Source of the DNA: Staphylococcus sp. IVB6240
GTDB lineage: Bacteria; Bacillota; Bacilli; Staphylococcales; Staphylococcaceae
Assembly (NCBI RefSeq): GCF_025558425.1
Contig: NZ_CP094718.1
Location: forward strand, 186,001 to 250,000
Direction: 5' to 3'
DNA: 64,000 nt
Under the pieces are notes generated by a model. That model did not search any database. It worked only from the letters and a program-made list of their open reading frames with translations, and was not told the origin of the DNA. Below, piece by piece: positions 1-13,690 of this stretch (position 1 is its first letter; every line of letters begins with the position of its first letter). The translations under genes were made by a program, and so were the position numbers.

Positions 1-1
1 T

Positions 2-334
2 AGTGAAGTCACAATACAAAGTAAAGATGAATCATATGTTGCACTTGCATTAGCGCCACTCTCTGTAACACAGGTATATCAAAATAAAGGTATTGGCAAA
101 GCATTGGTACAAGCTTTGGAAGAGCGTGCATATGCGCAAGAGTACACAACAATTGTAGTCGTGGGGTATCCTGAATTCTATGCGCAAATGGATTATGAAG
201 TGGCAGCTGAGCATCAGATTACTGTTCCTTTTGAAGCGCCAAATGAAGCGGTACGTGTGAAGTTTTTATGGGATTCCTTAGAAGATCCACCACACGGAGA
301 AGTTCAGTATCCAGAACATTTTTTTAATATATAA
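2..334 (+). CDS. GNAT family N-acetyltransferase, C-terminal part (5' end outside window)
   Basis: The reading frame is open from the first bases of the window, so the gene starts upstream; about 110 residues are visible. The segment LAPLSVTQVYQNKGIGKALV has the acetyl-CoA pyrophosphate-binding pattern Q-x-x-G-I-G-x-A of GNAT enzymes, followed by a beta strand (TTIVVVGYPEFY) and the Y-x-x-x-D-Y-E element that takes the place of the usual Y-x-x-x-G-F motif. GNAT proteins move an acetyl group from acetyl-CoA to an amine; the substrate cannot be told from this part. A hairpin with a T-run follows the stop codon, so the gene probably ends its own transcript before dnaX. Confidence 0.75.
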   Translation, partial: SEVTIQSKDESYVALALAPLSVTQVYQNKGIGKALVQALEERAYAQEYTTIVVVGYPEFYAQMDYEVAAEHQITVPFEAPNEAVRVKFLWDSLEDPPHGEVQYPEHFFNI

Positions 335-345
335 AACGTATGAAG

Positions 346-410
346 AAAGTTTGAACTGTGATGGGCAACATGACATATGTAGTGATGCCGTTAACGTTCA
401 AACTTTTTTA
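346..410 (+). terminator. Hairpin with T-run after the acetyltransferase gene
   Basis: AAAGTTTGAAC (346-356) pairs perfectly with GTTCAAACTTT (396-406), and the right arm runs into TTTTTT. The loop is unusually long (39 nt) and holds a partial inner pairing (GGCA with TGCC), so the element is bulkier than a standard intrinsic terminator. It most likely ends the upstream transcript. Confidence 0.6.
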
Positions 411-447
411 TATAACTGTGTATGGCACGTACAAAATAAACGGAACA

Positions 448-456
448 TGCTATAAT
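448..456 (+). promoter_or_regulatory. Extended -10 promoter for dnaX
   Basis: TGCTATAAT is an extended -10 element (TGn plus a perfect TATAAT at 451-456) about 30 nt before the dnaX start. No good -35 box is seen 16-18 nt upstream, which is common for extended -10 promoters. It lies just after the preceding terminator. Confidence 0.6.
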
Positions 457-485
457 GAAAACATTGTATATTCGGAGGTGCAACA

Positions 486-2186
486 GTGGATTATCAAGCG
501 CTATATCGTATGTTTCGACCACAAAGTTTTGAAGATGTTGTCGGTCAGGAACATGTGACGAAAACATTAAAAAACGCCATTGCAAAAGGGAAACAATCAC
601 ATGCATATATTTTCAGCGGTCCTCGTGGAACAGGTAAGACGAGTATTGCGAAGATATTTGCGAAGGCCATCAACTGTGAAACGAATCATGATGGTGAGCC
701 ATGCAATACGTGTGCCATTTGTAAAGGTATCACACTCGGGACGAACTCGGATGTCATTGAGATAGATGCTGCGAGTAATAATGGCGTCGATGAGATACGG
801 AACATTCGTGATAAAGTTAAATATGCACCAAGTGAGTCGCGATATAAAGTGTATATCATTGATGAGGTGCATATGCTAACAACAGGTGCATTTAATGCGT
901 TGTTAAAAACGCTTGAAGAACCACCTGCACATGCCATTTTTATTTTGGCAACAACAGAACCACATAAAATTCCACCAACGATTATTTCACGTGCACAACG
1001 TTTTGACTTCAAAGCGATTAATCAGTCGCAAATTGTATCTAGACTTAAATACGTTGCAGAAACACAAGAGATTGGTTATGACGAAGCGGCACTCGACTTC
1101 ATTGCTAAAGTCTCAGAAGGTGGGATGCGTGATGCACTAAGTATCATGGACCAAGCTATCGCATTTGGTGATGATCATTTAACGCTACAAGATGCGTTGG
1201 ATGTGACAGGTAGCTTAGCGGGTGCAGATCTGAACCTATTAATGAAGGACATTGTCAAAGGGAATGTCCACGCTGCGTTTGAACGATATCATACATTTGT
1301 GAGTCAAGGTAAAGAAGTGAACCGACTGATTAATGATATGATTTATTTCGTTCGAGATACCATTATGGCTAAGACAACGGGTGCCACAATGGAGTATGAT
1401 GCGCTCAGTGGGTTAGAACTCAATGTGCTATATCAAATAATCGATGTCATTAACGACACGCTCGTATCTATACGCTTCAGTGTGAACCAAAATGTGCACT
1501 TTGAAGTATTGCTTGTGAAATTATCTGAAATGATTAAGGCGAATGTAGGTTCAGGAGCCGACGCTACAGCAATACAAACACCTACACAGACAGATTCAGC
1601 ACTATTAGCACGTTTAGATCAATTGGAATCAGAACTTAAGACACTTAAATCGCAAGGACCAAGTCGACAAGCACCTCCAAAAGCACAACCAATGAAACGT
1701 CGTAATGGTACTGCGACTTACTCAGTAGAACGTATCGCTAAAGTATTAGACAATGCGAATAAAGAAGATATTGCTAGTATCAAAGCACGATGGCTCGATG
1801 TGATTCAATATGCTAAGGACCGAGAACAAAAAGCATTGGTTAGTCTGCTACAAAATTCAGAGCCAGTCGCAGCTAGTGAAGATAAAGTGCTTATTAAATT
1901 TGAAGAAGAAATTCATTGTGAAATCCTGCAAAAAGATGAAGAGAAGCGTCAAAGTGTAGAAAAAGTCGTGAAAGATATCATCAATAAGTCTGTAGAAGTC
2001 GTCGGTGTTCCGGCTGATAAATGGATGCAAGTACGCAGTGATTATATAGAAGGCTTGAAACGCAATAGCAATGAACAACCTACACAAACACAGGCAAAAG
2101 CATCACAGACGCAACCAAGTGCTGTGCAAGCAGCGAAAGATATTTTTGGAGCAGACATTGTTCATGAAGTGGATAGCGAAACATGA
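486..2186 (+). CDS. dnaX: DNA polymerase III subunit gamma/tau
   Basis: Clamp-loader ATPase of the replicative DNA polymerase III; it loads the beta clamp and, through its C-terminal part, links the loader to the polymerase and helicase. The 566-residue product has the Walker A motif GPRGTGKT (45-52), four zinc-type cysteines (64, 73, 76, 79), the Walker B box DEVH (126-129) and the sensor segment SRAQRF near 168-173. A polar linker rich in Q and P starts near residue 360, and a tau-like C-terminal domain follows. The start is GTG at 486, 7 nt after GGAGG (475-479). The gene has its own promoter and is followed by a separate promoter for ebfC-recR. Confidence 0.97.
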   Translation: MDYQALYRMFRPQSFEDVVGQEHVTKTLKNAIAKGKQSHAYIFSGPRGTGKTSIAKIFAKAINCETNHDGEPCNTCAICKGITLGTNSDVIEIDAASNNGVDEIRNIRDKVKYAPSESRYKVYIIDEVHMLTTGAFNALLKTLEEPPAHAIFILATTEPHKIPPTIISRAQRFDFKAINQSQIVSRLKYVAETQEIGYDEAALDFIAKVSEGGMRDALSIMDQAIAFGDDHLTLQDALDVTGSLAGADLNLLMKDIVKGNVHAAFERYHTFVSQGKEVNRLINDMIYFVRDTIMAKTTGATMEYDALSGLELNVLYQIIDVINDTLVSIRFSVNQNVHFEVLLVKLSEMIKANVGSGADATAIQTPTQTDSALLARLDQLESELKTLKSQGPSRQAPPKAQPMKRRNGTATYSVERIAKVLDNANKEDIASIKARWLDVIQYAKDREQKALVSLLQNSEPVAASEDKVLIKFEEEIHCEILQKDEEKRQSVEKVVKDIINKSVEVVGVPADKWMQVRSDYIEGLKRNSNEQPTQTQAKASQTQPSAVQAAKDIFGADIVHEVDSET

Positions 2187-2211
2187 CAAGTCAAAAAAAG
2201 GTATGTATAAT
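2183..2211 (+). promoter_or_regulatory. Sigma-A type promoter for ebfC-recR
   Basis: ATGACA (2183-2188), a 17-nt spacer and TATAAT (2206-2211) make a near-consensus promoter that overlaps the dnaX stop codon. The transcript would carry a leader of about 90 nt with a stem-loop (GGTTGAGA near 2233, TCTCAATC near 2266) before the ebfC ribosome-binding site. Confidence 0.7.
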
Positions 2212-2306
2212 TGGAAACAAATGTTAAAGAACGGTTGAGATATTATTTATAGACATTCTATAGTAGGTCTCAATCGCTATTGTGATATTAAAGGAGGAAC
2301 TTGATT

Positions 2307-2627
2307 ATGCGCGGTGGCGGTAATATGCAACAAATGATGAAACAAATGCAAAAAATGCAAAAGAAAATGGCAGAAGAACAAGATAAATTAAAAGAAGAAA
2401 AAATTGAAGGTACAGCTGGCGGTGGCATGGTTAAAGTTATCGTGACAGGTCATAAAGAAGTCGTGGATGTCATCATCAACGAAGAAGTAGTTGATCCAGA
2501 AGATGTTGAAATGTTACAAGACTTAGTACTTGCTGCAACAAACGAAGCGATGAACAAAGCAGATGAACTTACAGCAGATCGTCTTGGCAAACATACTAAA
2601 GGTCTTAACATTCCAGGATTGATGTAG
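2307..2627 (+). CDS. ebfC: YbaB/EbfC family nucleoid-associated protein
   Basis: Small DNA-binding protein of the YbaB/EbfC family, 106 residues, thought to form a dimer that binds DNA and shapes the nucleoid. The N-terminus is a Met- and Gln-rich amphipathic helix ([19 protein letters not shown]), followed by a Gly-rich turn ([10 protein letters not shown]) and the strand-helix core, all typical of the family. ATG at 2307 is chosen because AAGGAGG (2291-2297) lies 9 nt upstream; an in-frame TTG at 2301 is too close to it. It is co-transcribed with recR, whose start follows the ebfC stop by one base, the usual pairing in Firmicutes. Confidence 0.93.
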   Translation: MRGGGNMQQMMKQMQKMQKKMAEEQDKLKEEKIEGTAGGGMVKVIVTGHKEVVDVIINEEVVDPEDVEMLQDLVLAATNEAMNKADELTADRLGKHTKGLNIPGLM

Positions 2628-2628
2628 T

Positions 2629-3225
2629 ATGCATTATCCACAACCGATATCAAAGCTGATCGACAGCTTTATGAAATTGCCAGGCATTGGTCCTAAGACG
2701 GCTCAACGTCTGGCTTTTCATGTATTAGAGATGAAAGAAGACGATGTTGTACAGTTTGCTAAAGCATTAGTGGATGTGAAGCGAGAACTGACTTATTGTA
2801 GTACATGTGGTCACATTACGGAACAAGACCCATGCTACATTTGTGAAGACAAGCAGCGTGATCGATCTATCATCTGTGTCGTTGAAGATGATAAAGATGT
2901 GATTGCGATGGAAAAAATGAAAGAATATAAAGGGCTTTATCACGTACTACACGGAACAATCTCTCCAATGGATGGTATTGGTCCGGAAGATATCAACATT
3001 CCGGCACTTGTAGAGCGTTTGAAAGATGAAGGTGTACAGGAGCTCATACTAGCCATGAACCCTAACTTAGAGGGAGAGTCTACGGCAATGTATCTTTCTA
3101 GGCTTGTGAAACCATTGGGTATTCGTGTGACGCGTCTTGCGCAAGGATTGTCTGTTGGTGGCGATTTAGAGTATGCAGATGAAGTGACTTTATCAAAAGC
3201 TATTTCAGGACGAACAGAAATGTAA
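2629..3225 (+). CDS. recR: Recombination mediator protein RecR
   Basis: Works with RecO and RecF to load RecA onto single-stranded DNA coated by SSB during gap repair. The 198-residue product shows the expected order: helix-hairpin-helix [13 protein letters not shown] (17-29), a four-cysteine zinc finger (57, 60, 69, 72), a Toprim domain starting at CVVEDDKDV (about 83-91), and a C-terminal Walker-B-like region. Its length matches the family. The start codon follows the ebfC stop by one base, so translation is probably coupled. A strong terminator at 3324-3362 closes the transcript before the first rRNA operon. Confidence 0.97.
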   Translation: MHYPQPISKLIDSFMKLPGIGPKTAQRLAFHVLEMKEDDVVQFAKALVDVKRELTYCSTCGHITEQDPCYICEDKQRDRSIICVVEDDKDVIAMEKMKEYKGLYHVLHGTISPMDGIGPEDINIPALVERLKDEGVQELILAMNPNLEGESTAMYLSRLVKPLGIRVTRLAQGLSVGGDLEYADEVTLSKAISGRTEM

Positions 3226-3323
3226 ACTTCTATAGAAGAAAATAGAAACATGGTTAGATTTTGGTAGAAAAGATGGCATTCATTCTATAAAGCTGTCTTT
3301 AACATCAACATGTCTTATCATAC

Positions 3324-3362
3324 AGCCGAGTCGCAGAAATATGTCTGTCTCGGCTCTTTTTT
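3324..3362 (+). terminator. Intrinsic terminator after recR
   Basis: AGCCGAG (3324-3330) pairs with CTCGGCT (3349-3355). An inner CAGA/TCTG pairing extends the stem, and a T-rich tract follows. It insulates the recR transcript from the rRNA promoters. Confidence 0.85.
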
Positions 3363-3434
3363 ATTTATTTCAATTAAAATTGGTAATAAATGTTCAAAAA
3401 GATAAAAGTGATCTAAAGAGTGTAATTTTTAGTG

Positions 3435-3463
3435 TTGTACAACCTGTTGAAAGGCTGTATAGT
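3435..3463 (+). promoter_or_regulatory. rRNA operon 1 promoter P1
   Basis: TTGTAC (3435-3440), 17-nt spacer, TATAGT (3458-3463). It lies about 95 nt upstream of a second, stronger promoter, the tandem arrangement common before rRNA operons. Confidence 0.6.
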
Positions 3464-3527
3464 TATATCTTGTTGAGCGACAAACAAATCACTTAACAAA
3501 ACGACAAAAAATAATTTTAAAAAGTTG

Positions 3528-3556
3528 TTGACTTTGATTGATAACTTGTGTATAAT
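3528..3556 (+). promoter_or_regulatory. rRNA operon 1 promoter P2
   Basis: TTGACT (3528-3533), exactly 17 nt, TATAAT (3551-3556). The sequence is closely similar to the promoter of rRNA operon 3 (52632-52660). AT-rich DNA upstream could serve as an UP element. Confidence 0.85.
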
Positions 3557-3706
3557 TAATTCTTGTCGAGTCGAAAGACGAAAGATATGAACATTGAAAA
3601 CTGAACGACAATATGTCAACGTTAATTCCGATAATTTGAGTACTCAGAGTAGTACTTTCAAGAGTGATTGACTTAAACAATCAAACGAGCTAATCAAGCT
3701 TACTTC
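3557..3706 (+). other. 16S leader with precursor-processing stem, operon 1
   Basis: The leader is shared almost base for base by the three 16S genes. Bases 3592-3626 (beginning CATTGAAAACTGAA) are complementary to 5301-5333 after the 16S gene (ending TTCAGTTTTGAATG), so together they form the long stem that RNase III would cut to release pre-16S. The ACATTGAAAACT core recurs before the 23S genes and resembles a boxA-like antitermination signal; that role is inferred. Confidence 0.6.
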
Positions 3707-8540
<4,834 letters not shown>

Positions 8541-8613
8541 ATTTTTTCACAAGGTTTTGTTTGTGTAACTGATATACTTACTATCTAGTTTTGAATGTAT
8601 AACATTCATTTTA

Positions 8614-8728
8614 TCTGGTGCCAATGGCAAAGAGGTCACACCTGTTCCCATGCCGAACACAGAAGTTAAGCTCTTTAGCGCCGATGGTAGTTGAACTGAC
8701 GTTCCGCTAGAGTAGGACGGTGCCAGGT
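8614..8728 (+). rRNA. 5S ribosomal RNA, copy 1
   Basis: About 115 nt, from TCTGGTGCC to GGTGCCAGG, whose ends pair. It contains the conserved CCCATGCCGAACACAGAAG core. It lies about 75 nt after the 23S gene and right before a terminator. RNase M5, encoded at 18415, is the enzyme expected to mature this RNA. Confidence 0.96.
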
Positions 8729-8737
8729 AATTTTTCT

Positions 8738-8767
8738 AAGAGAGGTCAATATGACTTCTCTTTTTTT
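8738..8767 (+). terminator. Terminator of rRNA operon 1
   Basis: AAGAGAGGTCA pairs with TGACTTCTCTT and a run of T follows. The same terminator, base for base in the stem, follows the last 5S gene at 57817-57847, whereas the 5S gene at 52461 has a different one. Confidence 0.88.
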
Positions 8768-9084
8768 GCGTTCTAGGAGATATATTGGATGTCCATCTTT
8801 TGTGGTGGTCAGATAACTAAAAATAACTCATTCTATATTTAACTTAATCAGAACACGTAGTAATCACTATATTCATTTAAGTGTACAGTTAATGATTAAT
8901 TGTGCGCTTTTTGAGTACCATCATTTCTTTAATACTCGCTTGCCAAGGCGCCTCACTTCAACTAATTTTGGCTTTGTTAAACTACAGAAAATATAATAGT
9001 TTTAAAATTGGCAATAATTTCACGACAATGATTGCTTTTTATTTGTGCTATCATATTAAAGAGTAAGAAATGGAGGCGTCGCAT
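8768..9084 (+). other. Intergenic region between rRNA operon 1 and the decarboxylase gene
   Basis: No convincing open reading frame. It holds a second hairpin with a T-run (8879-8912). An extended -10-like TGCTATCAT (9046-9054) is the best promoter candidate for the gene at 9085, but no matching -35 box is clear. Confidence 0.5.
8879..8912 (+). terminator. Second hairpin with T-run after rRNA operon 1
   Basis: AAGTGTACAGTTAA pairs with TTAATTGTGCGCTT, with several G-T pairs, and runs into TTTTT. No gene lies directly in front of it. It may be a back-up terminator for the rRNA operon. Confidence 0.5.
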
Positions 9085-10425
9085 ATGAAGCGTGCATTAT
9101 GGCATCAAATGAATGAATGGGCTGAAAAAGAACCGATATCGATGCATGTGCCAGGGCATAAAAATGGCATGATTGGTAATATGTCTTTTTTACAGGCGAA
9201 GTATGATGTTACAGAAATTACAGGTTTTGATGATTTGCATCAACCTGAAGGCGTACTGAAAGAAAGTATGACATGTGTGACACGTCATCCAGATTATGAT
9301 GCCTTTTACCTTGTGAATGGAACGACAAGTGGTATTCTGTCAGTTATTCATGCGTTTCAACTATTAGAGGGTGATGTTGTTTTAGCACGCAATGTGCATA
9401 AATCGGTTTTTAATGCACTGGATCTAGGGGGACAACAAGCTACTATATTGCCAACCATAGTAGATGAACAGTCATCTCAATATATACAGCCTGATATGAC
9501 CCATGGACAACAATCATCTGGTAAGTTAGGTGTGGTAACGTATCCCAATTATTATGGGCAAACTTTTGATATTAAAGAGACGATTCAACATTTTCACGAA
9601 AACCATTGTCCTGTTTTAGTAGATGAAGCACATGGTGCACATTTTGATTTGGAAGGATTTCCGGTATCATCACTGAATTTTGGGGCTGATTTTGTTGTGC
9701 AGTCATTTCACAAGACATTGCCAAGCTTAACGATGAGTTCTGTTTTATTTATACATAAAGACGCACCACAACGTGATGAGGTGATTCGTTTACTACAAAC
9801 ATTCCAATCATCAAGTCCGTCTTATTTATTAATGGCAAGTTTAGAGACTGCAAATGATTTTTATGAAGGATATGAGAGTCAGTTGTTTTTTGAACGTCGT
9901 CAGCAGTTATTAGATGCTTTAAGTAAATGTGGGTTATCTTTTAAAGAAATGAATGATCCGTTGAAATTATTGATTTATCGTCCGGGTATGTCAGGAGATA
10001 CCTTGCAGCAAGTGATGGAGTCTGTTGGTATTTATGTAGAATTGTCGGATTCACATCACGTTTTATGGGTGTTACCGTTATGGCATAAGGGAGATGCTTA
10101 TCCGTTTGAGGATTTGATTACACGTATTCATCATATGACATTTACAGAAAGTATGACGGATACGCAGTCAATGCAACAAGCACTCTATACAGGTTCTGGG
10201 CGCTATGAACCACAGCATATAACGCATAGCTATTGGCTTCCTTTTGAAAAGGCTGAAGGCAAAGTATTAGCACAACATTTGGTGTTGTATCCACCGGGTA
10301 TTCCGAGCATGCTCAAAGGCGAAAAGATAACGAAATCTATGATAAAATTAATAGCAAAATGGTATCAATCCCAACTAAGAGTTGAAGGATTACAAGATGG
10401 CAAAATAAAAGTGAAGGATGACTGA
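9085..10425 (+). CDS. Orn/Lys/Arg decarboxylase family PLP enzyme
   Basis: Fold-type I pyridoxal-phosphate enzyme related to bacterial ornithine, lysine and arginine decarboxylases, 446 residues. The start of the family is clear (HVPGHKNG at 21-28). The aspartate motif DEAHG (180-184) and the cofactor lysine in SFHKT (K210) are present. The protein is shorter than the 700-residue inducible enzymes because it lacks their N-terminal wing domain, as in the YaaO type of Bacillus. ATG at 9085 is chosen because GGAGG (9072-9076) lies 8 nt before it; the earlier in-frame ATG at 9070 overlaps that site. The substrate cannot be read from the sequence. It overlaps or abuts tmk, as in other staphylococci. 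Confidence 0.85.
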   Translation: MKRALWHQMNEWAEKEPISMHVPGHKNGMIGNMSFLQAKYDVTEITGFDDLHQPEGVLKESMTCVTRHPDYDAFYLVNGTTSGILSVIHAFQLLEGDVVLARNVHKSVFNALDLGGQQATILPTIVDEQSSQYIQPDMTHGQQSSGKLGVVTYPNYYGQTFDIKETIQHFHENHCPVLVDEAHGAHFDLEGFPVSSLNFGADFVVQSFHKTLPSLTMSSVLFIHKDAPQRDEVIRLLQTFQSSSPSYLLMASLETANDFYEGYESQLFFERRQQLLDALSKCGLSFKEMNDPLKLLIYRPGMSGDTLQQVMESVGIYVELSDSHHVLWVLPLWHKGDAYPFEDLITRIHHMTFTESMTDTQSMQQALYTGSGRYEPQHITHSYWLPFEKAEGKVLAQHLVLYPPGIPSMLKGEKITKSMIKLIAKWYQSQLRVEGLQDGKIKVKDD

Positions 10426-10426
10426 C

Positions 10427-11047
10427 ATGGGATTATTTATTACGTTTGAAGGGCCAGAAGGATCAGGGAAGACAACGGTGTTAAGTGCGGTTGCGAAAGA
10501 GCTTGAAAAGGCACATGATGTGGTGACAACGCGCGAACCAGGTGGTGTTGAGACGGCTGAAGCCATTCGCAATATTTTATTGGATGGAGAAGGAATGGAT
10601 GGGCGTACAGAAGCACTATTGTTTGCGGCGGCAAGACGCGAACATCTTGTTCAGAAGGTACTTCCTGCACTCGAAGCGAACCGTATTGTGTTATGTGATC
10701 GTTTTGTTGATAGTTCGTTGGCGTATCAAGGGTATGCGCGTCAAATTGGTGTGGAAGGTGTACAGCGTATTAATGACTTTGCGATAGAAGGTCATGATCC
10801 AGACATCACGATTTATTTAGATATTCCAGCAGAGTTAGGACGTCAACGTATTGCCGATAATCAACGCGAACAAAATCGATTGGACAAGGAAGATGTTGCA
10901 TTTCATGAGGCGGTTATTGGTGGTTATAAACAGTTGATTGCGCAAAATCCGGAGCGTTTTGCGGTGATAGATGCGAGTAAATCTGTGGATGAAGTAGTCG
11001 CAGATGTTGTGGCTGTGATTCAAAAAGAAATTGAAAGAAAATCATAA
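10427..11047 (+). CDS. tmk: Thymidylate kinase
   Basis: Phosphorylates dTMP to dTDP with ATP, an essential step towards dTTP. The 206-residue product has the P-loop GPEGSGKT (9-16), the DRF motif with its substrate-binding stretch ([12 protein letters not shown], 91-102) and a LID region rich in R and Q (near 139-150). The start chosen is ATG at 10427, 8 nt after GAAGGA; the in-frame ATG at 10418 overlaps that site. It starts one base after the decarboxylase gene ends, so the two probably share a transcript. Confidence 0.96.
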   Translation: MGLFITFEGPEGSGKTTVLSAVAKELEKAHDVVTTREPGGVETAEAIRNILLDGEGMDGRTEALLFAAARREHLVQKVLPALEANRIVLCDRFVDSSLAYQGYARQIGVEGVQRINDFAIEGHDPDITIYLDIPAELGRQRIADNQREQNRLDKEDVAFHEAVIGGYKQLIAQNPERFAVIDASKSVDEVVADVVAVIQKEIERKS

Positions 11048-11087
11048 GAAATTTAATCGGATGTCAGTATAGACCCTTAATAAGATA

Positions 11088-11096
11088 TGTTATAAT
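11088..11096 (+). promoter_or_regulatory. Extended -10 promoter before pstA
   Basis: TGTTATAAT is an extended -10 element with a perfect TATAAT (11091-11096), 24 nt before the pstA start. No clear -35 box is seen. It would let pstA be expressed apart from tmk. Confidence 0.55.
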
Positions 11097-11098
11097 AA

Positions 11099-11449
<351 letters not shown>

Positions 11450-11460
11450 AAATGATAGTG

Positions 11461-11516
11461 AAGGTTGTGGCAGTGTATGCACGTCTTAGGATTGCAACCT
11501 GTCTCAACCTTTTTTC
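11461..11516 (+). terminator. Possible terminator or attenuator between pstA and holB
   Basis: AAGGTTG (11461-11467) pairs with CAACCTT (11505-11511) just before TTTTT. The same left arm can instead pair with an upstream CAACC (11495-11499), giving two mutually exclusive folds. The terminator stem is short and the loop long, so strength is uncertain. Confidence 0.45.
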
Positions 11517-11565
11517 AATTTGATCATTCGTACGTGCAACAAAGCAATAAGGAGGATTGTGCACA

Positions 11566-12495
11566 ATGACAGAGATTGAACGTTTAACAGCGGCACATCG
11601 CAATGACAAGTTATCACATGCCTATTTATTTGAAGGCAATGATGCGGAAGCGATGTCTTCTACGGCCTTATCATTTGCGCAATTAATATTGTGCCAAGAT
11701 GATGAAGTATGTCGTACTAAAGTGCAGATGCATAATCATCCAGATTTTCATTATGTGCAAACGGATGAAGCAAATATAAAAAAAGACCAGATTGAAGCAT
11801 TGGTCCATCATATGAACCGATTGCCGATTGAAAGTAATTATAAAGTATATGTGATTCAAGACTTTGAAAAGTTAACGGTGCAAGGGGAGAACAGTATTCT
11901 AAAGTTTTTAGAAGAGCCACCTACAAATACAGTGGCTATTTTGTTATCTACTAAGCCTGAACAAATTTTAGATACGATTCATTCACGCTGTCAGCACGTG
12001 TATTTTAAACCAATGGCACGTACTGATTTTGTCACATATTTGGTGGAACAAGCAGAATTTTCAAGACCGATTGCGGCATTACTAAGCACTTATACCACAC
12101 AAGTGGAAGTAGCAAAACAATTGGTTGAGACTTATGAACTCGCCCCATTGAGACAAGTAACAATGCAATGGTGTGAAAAGCTTGTGAAACAACAGGATAT
12201 GGCATTAATTGGTGTGATAGAGTTATTGAAACATGCTAAAAATAGACAGTTACAGCAACTCGTATTGGCAGCAGTCAATGCGTATTTTCAAGATATTCTT
12301 TATACCAAAGTAGGTATGAGCGAAAAAATAATATTTACAGAATTAGCAGGAAGTTATCAAGAGATGGTGCATCAGTTAAGTTATGCGCAACTGACACATA
12401 TTGTTGAAGTGATAACTGAAGCACATAAAAAATTGACGCAAAATGTCAATCCAACGTTAGTTTTTGAGCAGATTGTGATTAAGATGAAAGGGTGA
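11566..12495 (+). CDS. holB: DNA polymerase III subunit delta'
   Basis: Non-hydrolysing clamp-loader subunit that works with DnaX and delta to load the sliding clamp. The 309-residue product matches DnaX in the AAA+ fold (SHAYLFEGN, EEPPTNTVAILLST) but the P-loop position reads EGNDAEAMSSTA, with no GKT, as expected for delta'. It keeps the conserved SRC motif (HSRCQHV). ATG at 11566 follows GGAGG (11551-11555) by 10 nt. It begins a tight cluster with ricT, yabA, trmN6, the GIY-YIG gene and rsmI. Confidence 0.94.
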   Translation: MTEIERLTAAHRNDKLSHAYLFEGNDAEAMSSTALSFAQLILCQDDEVCRTKVQMHNHPDFHYVQTDEANIKKDQIEALVHHMNRLPIESNYKVYVIQDFEKLTVQGENSILKFLEEPPTNTVAILLSTKPEQILDTIHSRCQHVYFKPMARTDFVTYLVEQAEFSRPIAALLSTYTTQVEVAKQLVETYELAPLRQVTMQWCEKLVKQQDMALIGVIELLKHAKNRQLQQLVLAAVNAYFQDILYTKVGMSEKIIFTELAGSYQEMVHQLSYAQLTHIVEVITEAHKKLTQNVNPTLVFEQIVIKMKG

Positions 12496-12500
12496 TGCCT

Positions 12501-13304
12501 GTGCATCTCGTTGTTGGAATATATTTTGAAAAGACAAACACACTGGAATACTATGCACCATCGGATGAGACACTAATAGAGGGAACGCACGTTATTGTTG
12601 AATCTCATCGTGGTATTGAAATGGGCGTTGTAAAATATGCACCCAAAATGGTGGATGAGGCGGATGTTGTCTTACCATTGAAACCAATTCTTCGTGTGGC
12701 AACGGAAGCGGATATTGAAGCATATCATAACAATGAAGAAAGAGCGGCAGAGGCTTTTGAATTGTGCAAGGAATATGTCCAGACACTAGCCTTGGATATG
12801 CGACTTGTGAATTGTGAATACACGCTAGATCGTGCGAAGGTGATTTTTAACTTTACAGCTGATGAACGTATTGATTTCCGTAAGTTAGTACGTATGTTGG
12901 CTCAAAAACTGAAAACACGTATTGAATTACGCCAAATTGGTGTGCGTGATGAAGCGAAACTTCTAGGCGGTATTGGTCCTTGTGGTCGCTCACTTTGTTG
13001 TGCGACTTTTCTAGGTGATTTTGAGCCAGTTTCTATTAAAATGGCGAAAGATCAAAATTTATCACTGAATCCTACAAAAATCTCTGGCGCATGTGGTCGT
13101 CTGATGTGTTGTTTGAAGTATGAAAATGATTTTTATGAATCAGCACGTGCAAGTTTACCAGATATCGGTGCGTCAGTTGAAACACCAGAAGGCACGGGAG
13201 AAGTTGTATCGCTTAATATTATAGATGTCACAATGCAGGTTCGTTTGGAATGTGATAATCAATTGATGGAATACCATATTGAAGAGTTAGAGTTATTAAA
13301 ATAG
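12501..13304 (+). CDS. ricT: PSP1 domain protein RicT (YaaT)
   Basis: PSP1-family protein; in Bacillus RicT forms the Y-complex with RicA and RicF, which carries iron-sulphur clusters and promotes RNase Y processing of mRNA. The C-terminal half has the family cysteines in GPCGRSLCC and GACGRLMCC. GTG at 12501 gives 267 residues, the usual family length and N-terminus, and lies 8 nt after AAAGGG; in-frame GTG at 12492 and ATG at 12495 are alternatives. It overlaps or abuts the end of holB, so the two are probably co-translated. Confidence 0.9.
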   Translation: MHLVVGIYFEKTNTLEYYAPSDETLIEGTHVIVESHRGIEMGVVKYAPKMVDEADVVLPLKPILRVATEADIEAYHNNEERAAEAFELCKEYVQTLALDMRLVNCEYTLDRAKVIFNFTADERIDFRKLVRMLAQKLKTRIELRQIGVRDEAKLLGGIGPCGRSLCCATFLGDFEPVSIKMAKDQNLSLNPTKISGACGRLMCCLKYENDFYESARASLPDIGASVETPEGTGEVVSLNIIDVTMQVRLECDNQLMEYHIEELELLK

Positions 13305-13317
13305 GGAGGCAGGCATA

Positions 13318-13677
13318 TTGGATCGAAATGAACTGTTCAATCATTTAGTAAAGCTAGAAAATAATGTAAATCGTATCCAAGAAGATATGCAAGCACTGAA
13401 GTCTTTGACTGTTGAGCTCGTTGAGGAGAATGTCGCGTTACAAATTGAGAATGATAACTTGAAGACATTGATGAATCAAGAGCCTGAAGCAACGCCTGTT
13501 GAACGTGTTTCGAATACATCAGAGGAGAAGACGCCTCAAAAGAAACAACTACAAAGTCGAGAGTATTTTGCGACGTTATATCATGAAGGTTTCCATATTT
13601 GTCATGATGTTTTTGGTAAGCACCGTAATGGACAAGATTGTATTTTCTGTATGGATATTCTGAATGATAAGTTGTGA
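13318..13677 (+). CDS. yabA: Replication initiation control protein YabA
   Basis: Negative regulator of chromosome replication initiation that binds DnaA and the DNA polymerase clamp DnaN. The 119-residue product has an N-terminal leucine-zipper helix (roughly 1-55) for tetramer formation, a variable linker, and a C-terminal zinc-binding module with H93, C95, C108 and C111. The start is TTG at 13318, 8 nt after GGGAGG (13304-13309), which overlaps the ricT stop region. The position next to the clamp-loader gene holB is conserved in Firmicutes. Confidence 0.94.
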   Translation: MDRNELFNHLVKLENNVNRIQEDMQALKSLTVELVEENVALQIENDNLKTLMNQEPEATPVERVSNTSEEKTPQKKQLQSREYFATLYHEGFHICHDVFGKHRNGQDCIFCMDILNDKL

Positions 13678-13690
13678 TAGGTGGGGTACT

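Noticed and set aside
335..485. SRP (4.5S/scRNA) gene expected near dnaX in Bacillus
   Set aside because: The gap is too short for a Bacillus-type SRP RNA and lacks the conserved GNAR tetraloop region.
8960..9000. Possible insertion-sequence end (GGCTTTGTTAAAC)
   Set aside because: A lone motif without a matching inverted copy, target duplication or transposase.
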